Assembly: GCA_009379845.1 (NCBI GenBank)
Contig: WHSZ01000001.1
Location: forward strand, 124,001 to 188,000
Origin: Pseudonocardiaceae bacterium
Lineage (GTDB): Bacteria; Actinomycetota; Actinomycetes; Mycobacteriales; Pseudonocardiaceae
DNA: 64,000 bases
Direction of reading: 5' to 3'
Made by a program: the position numbers and the translations under genes. Shown here in pieces: positions 63,298 through 64,000 of the stretch. Below the pieces are notes generated by a model that searched no databases, was not told the DNA's origin, and saw only the letters and a program-made list of their open reading frames with translations. Within the stretch, counting starts at the first letter, position 1, and every line of letters starts with the position of its first letter.

Positions 63298-64000
63298 GGC
63301 CCGCACCTTTCAGGGCGCTGCGTGCCGGGCAGCGGCAGCATCGGCAGATCGACCGTGATGCCCAGATCCGAGATTCCGACCCGGCCGGAAAGGCCGCACA
63401 GGTAGTAGTTGAACCAGCCGCCGTAGTTGACCGTTCGGGTGATCTTCCGCACCTTGGGCGCGAGGCCGGAAACGAACTTCTCAACCAGCTGCCGGTGATC
63501 GCCCAGATTCTTCGCCACCGAGCCGAGTTCGGCGATGTCCTGCTTGAGTGGCGGTCGGGCGGATTTCAGCAGATCGGCCGTGGTGTTGGTGAGCTCGCCG
63601 AGCGAGCTGACCGCCTGACCGATCGGGCGGCGCTGTTCGGCGAGGCCGGTGCTCAGTTGCTGCAGCTGATCGATCAGCCCGGCCAGTTCGGCGCGCCGGC
63701 CGTGCACGGTGTCCAGCACGTGGTTCAGATTGTCGATCACCTCACCGATCACCTTGTCCTTGCCGGCAAGCGTCGAGGTGAGCGACCCGATATGGCCGAG
63801 CAGGCTGTGCACGGTGCTGCCCTCACCCTGCAGCACCTGGACCAGTTCCGCGGACAGCTTGTTCACGTCGTCCGGATTGAGTGCCTGGAACAGCGGCTTG
63901 AACCCGTTGAACAACGCGTTGAGGTTCAGCGCCGGCTGGGTGCGTTCGAGCGGGATCAGCTCGCCCGGACGCAGCACCGAGGGGGTTTGGCTCTGCCCGG
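63294..64000 (-). CDS. Mce-family protein, MceB position (cut by window edge)
   Basis: The C-terminal 235 residues of an MCE protein run into the right edge. They comprise the long alpha/coiled-coil part (LNLNALFNGFKPLFQALNPDDVNKL, LLGHIGSLTSTL...), two Cys near the end and no MCE beta domain (that part is outside). Being upstream of mceC with a 4-bp overlap fits mceB. YrbE permeases and mceA should lie beyond the edge. Confidence 0.85.
   Translation of the reverse strand, partial: GQSQTPSVLRPGELIPLERTQPALNLNALFNGFKPLFQALNPDDVNKLSAELVQVLQGEGSTVHSLLGHIGSLTSTLAGKDKVIGEVIDNLNHVLDTVHGRRAELAGLIDQLQQLSTGLAEQRRPIGQAVSSLGELTNTTADLLKSARPPLKQDIAELGSVAKNLGDHRQLVEKFVSGLAPKVRKITRTVNYGGWFNYYLCGLSGRVGISDLGITVDLPMLPLPGTQRPERCGP

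Overview
The window is high-GC DNA from an actinobacterium, most likely Pseudonocardiaceae (Amycolatopsis/Saccharomonospora-like). This rests on many GTG/TTG starts, 4-bp ATGA/GTGA operon overlaps, an mce operon, DivIVA/SepF-based division genes without ftsA, and gene order matching two blocks of Mycobacterium tuberculosis (Rv1589-Rv1596 and Rv2144c-Rv2169c, cited from memory). There is no plasmid, phage, IS or CRISPR signature; the region reads as chromosome core with small accessory insertions.

Layout. 1-8.4 kb holds cofactor synthesis: nadA-nadB-nadC (minus, nadC cut by the left edge) facing a divergent NrtR-type regulator with an inverted repeat between them, a Lon-N-domain protein, and bioA-bioD-bioB-bsaP plus a DUF2567 membrane protein. 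8.5-26.7 kb is mixed: a P450, a degenerate uridine-kinase-like protein with a 12-bp coding repeat, an HTH/low-complexity protein, rluD-lspA, a K+/H+-type antiporter, a secreted M28 peptidase, an aminotransferase divergent from a LysR regulator, glycerate kinase with a DASS transporter, a three-gene cluster (small acidic-tailed protein, histidine kinase, response regulator), and a sugar ABC importer lacking its ATPase. 26.8-30.2 kb is ileS behind an isoleucine T-box leader, then a second P450.

31.5-52.5 kb is the complete actinobacterial division and cell-wall (dcw) cluster, all on the minus strand: mraZ-rsmH-ftsL-ftsI-murE-murF-mraY-murD-ftsW-murG-murC-ftsQ-ftsZ-pgeF-yggS-sepF-yggT-divIVA-membrane protein. 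It makes lipid II, synthesises the septum and sets up polar growth. Divergent from mraZ is a MoxR-DUF58-transglutaminase operon (53-58 kb). A 541-bp intergenic region separates them and contains three 10-bp-phased GTGGGG arrays, one over the predicted mraZ promoter and two in the opposite orientation. After a bidirectional hairpin and a DUF3040 protein, the window ends in an mce operon (mceF-E-D-C and partial mceB).

The most interesting non-coding signals are: MraZ-type boxes facing both operons; a 24-bp palindrome present twice in opposite orientation at gene 3' ends (after ileS and after ftsZ); a 30-bp AT-rich perfect palindrome before the kinase operon; a 19-bp inverted repeat between mraZ and rsmH; and tandem repeats at gene starts or ends. 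No clear new multi-gene system was found. The best candidates for undescribed biology are the MraZ link to the MoxR operon and the small acidic protein of the two-component operon.
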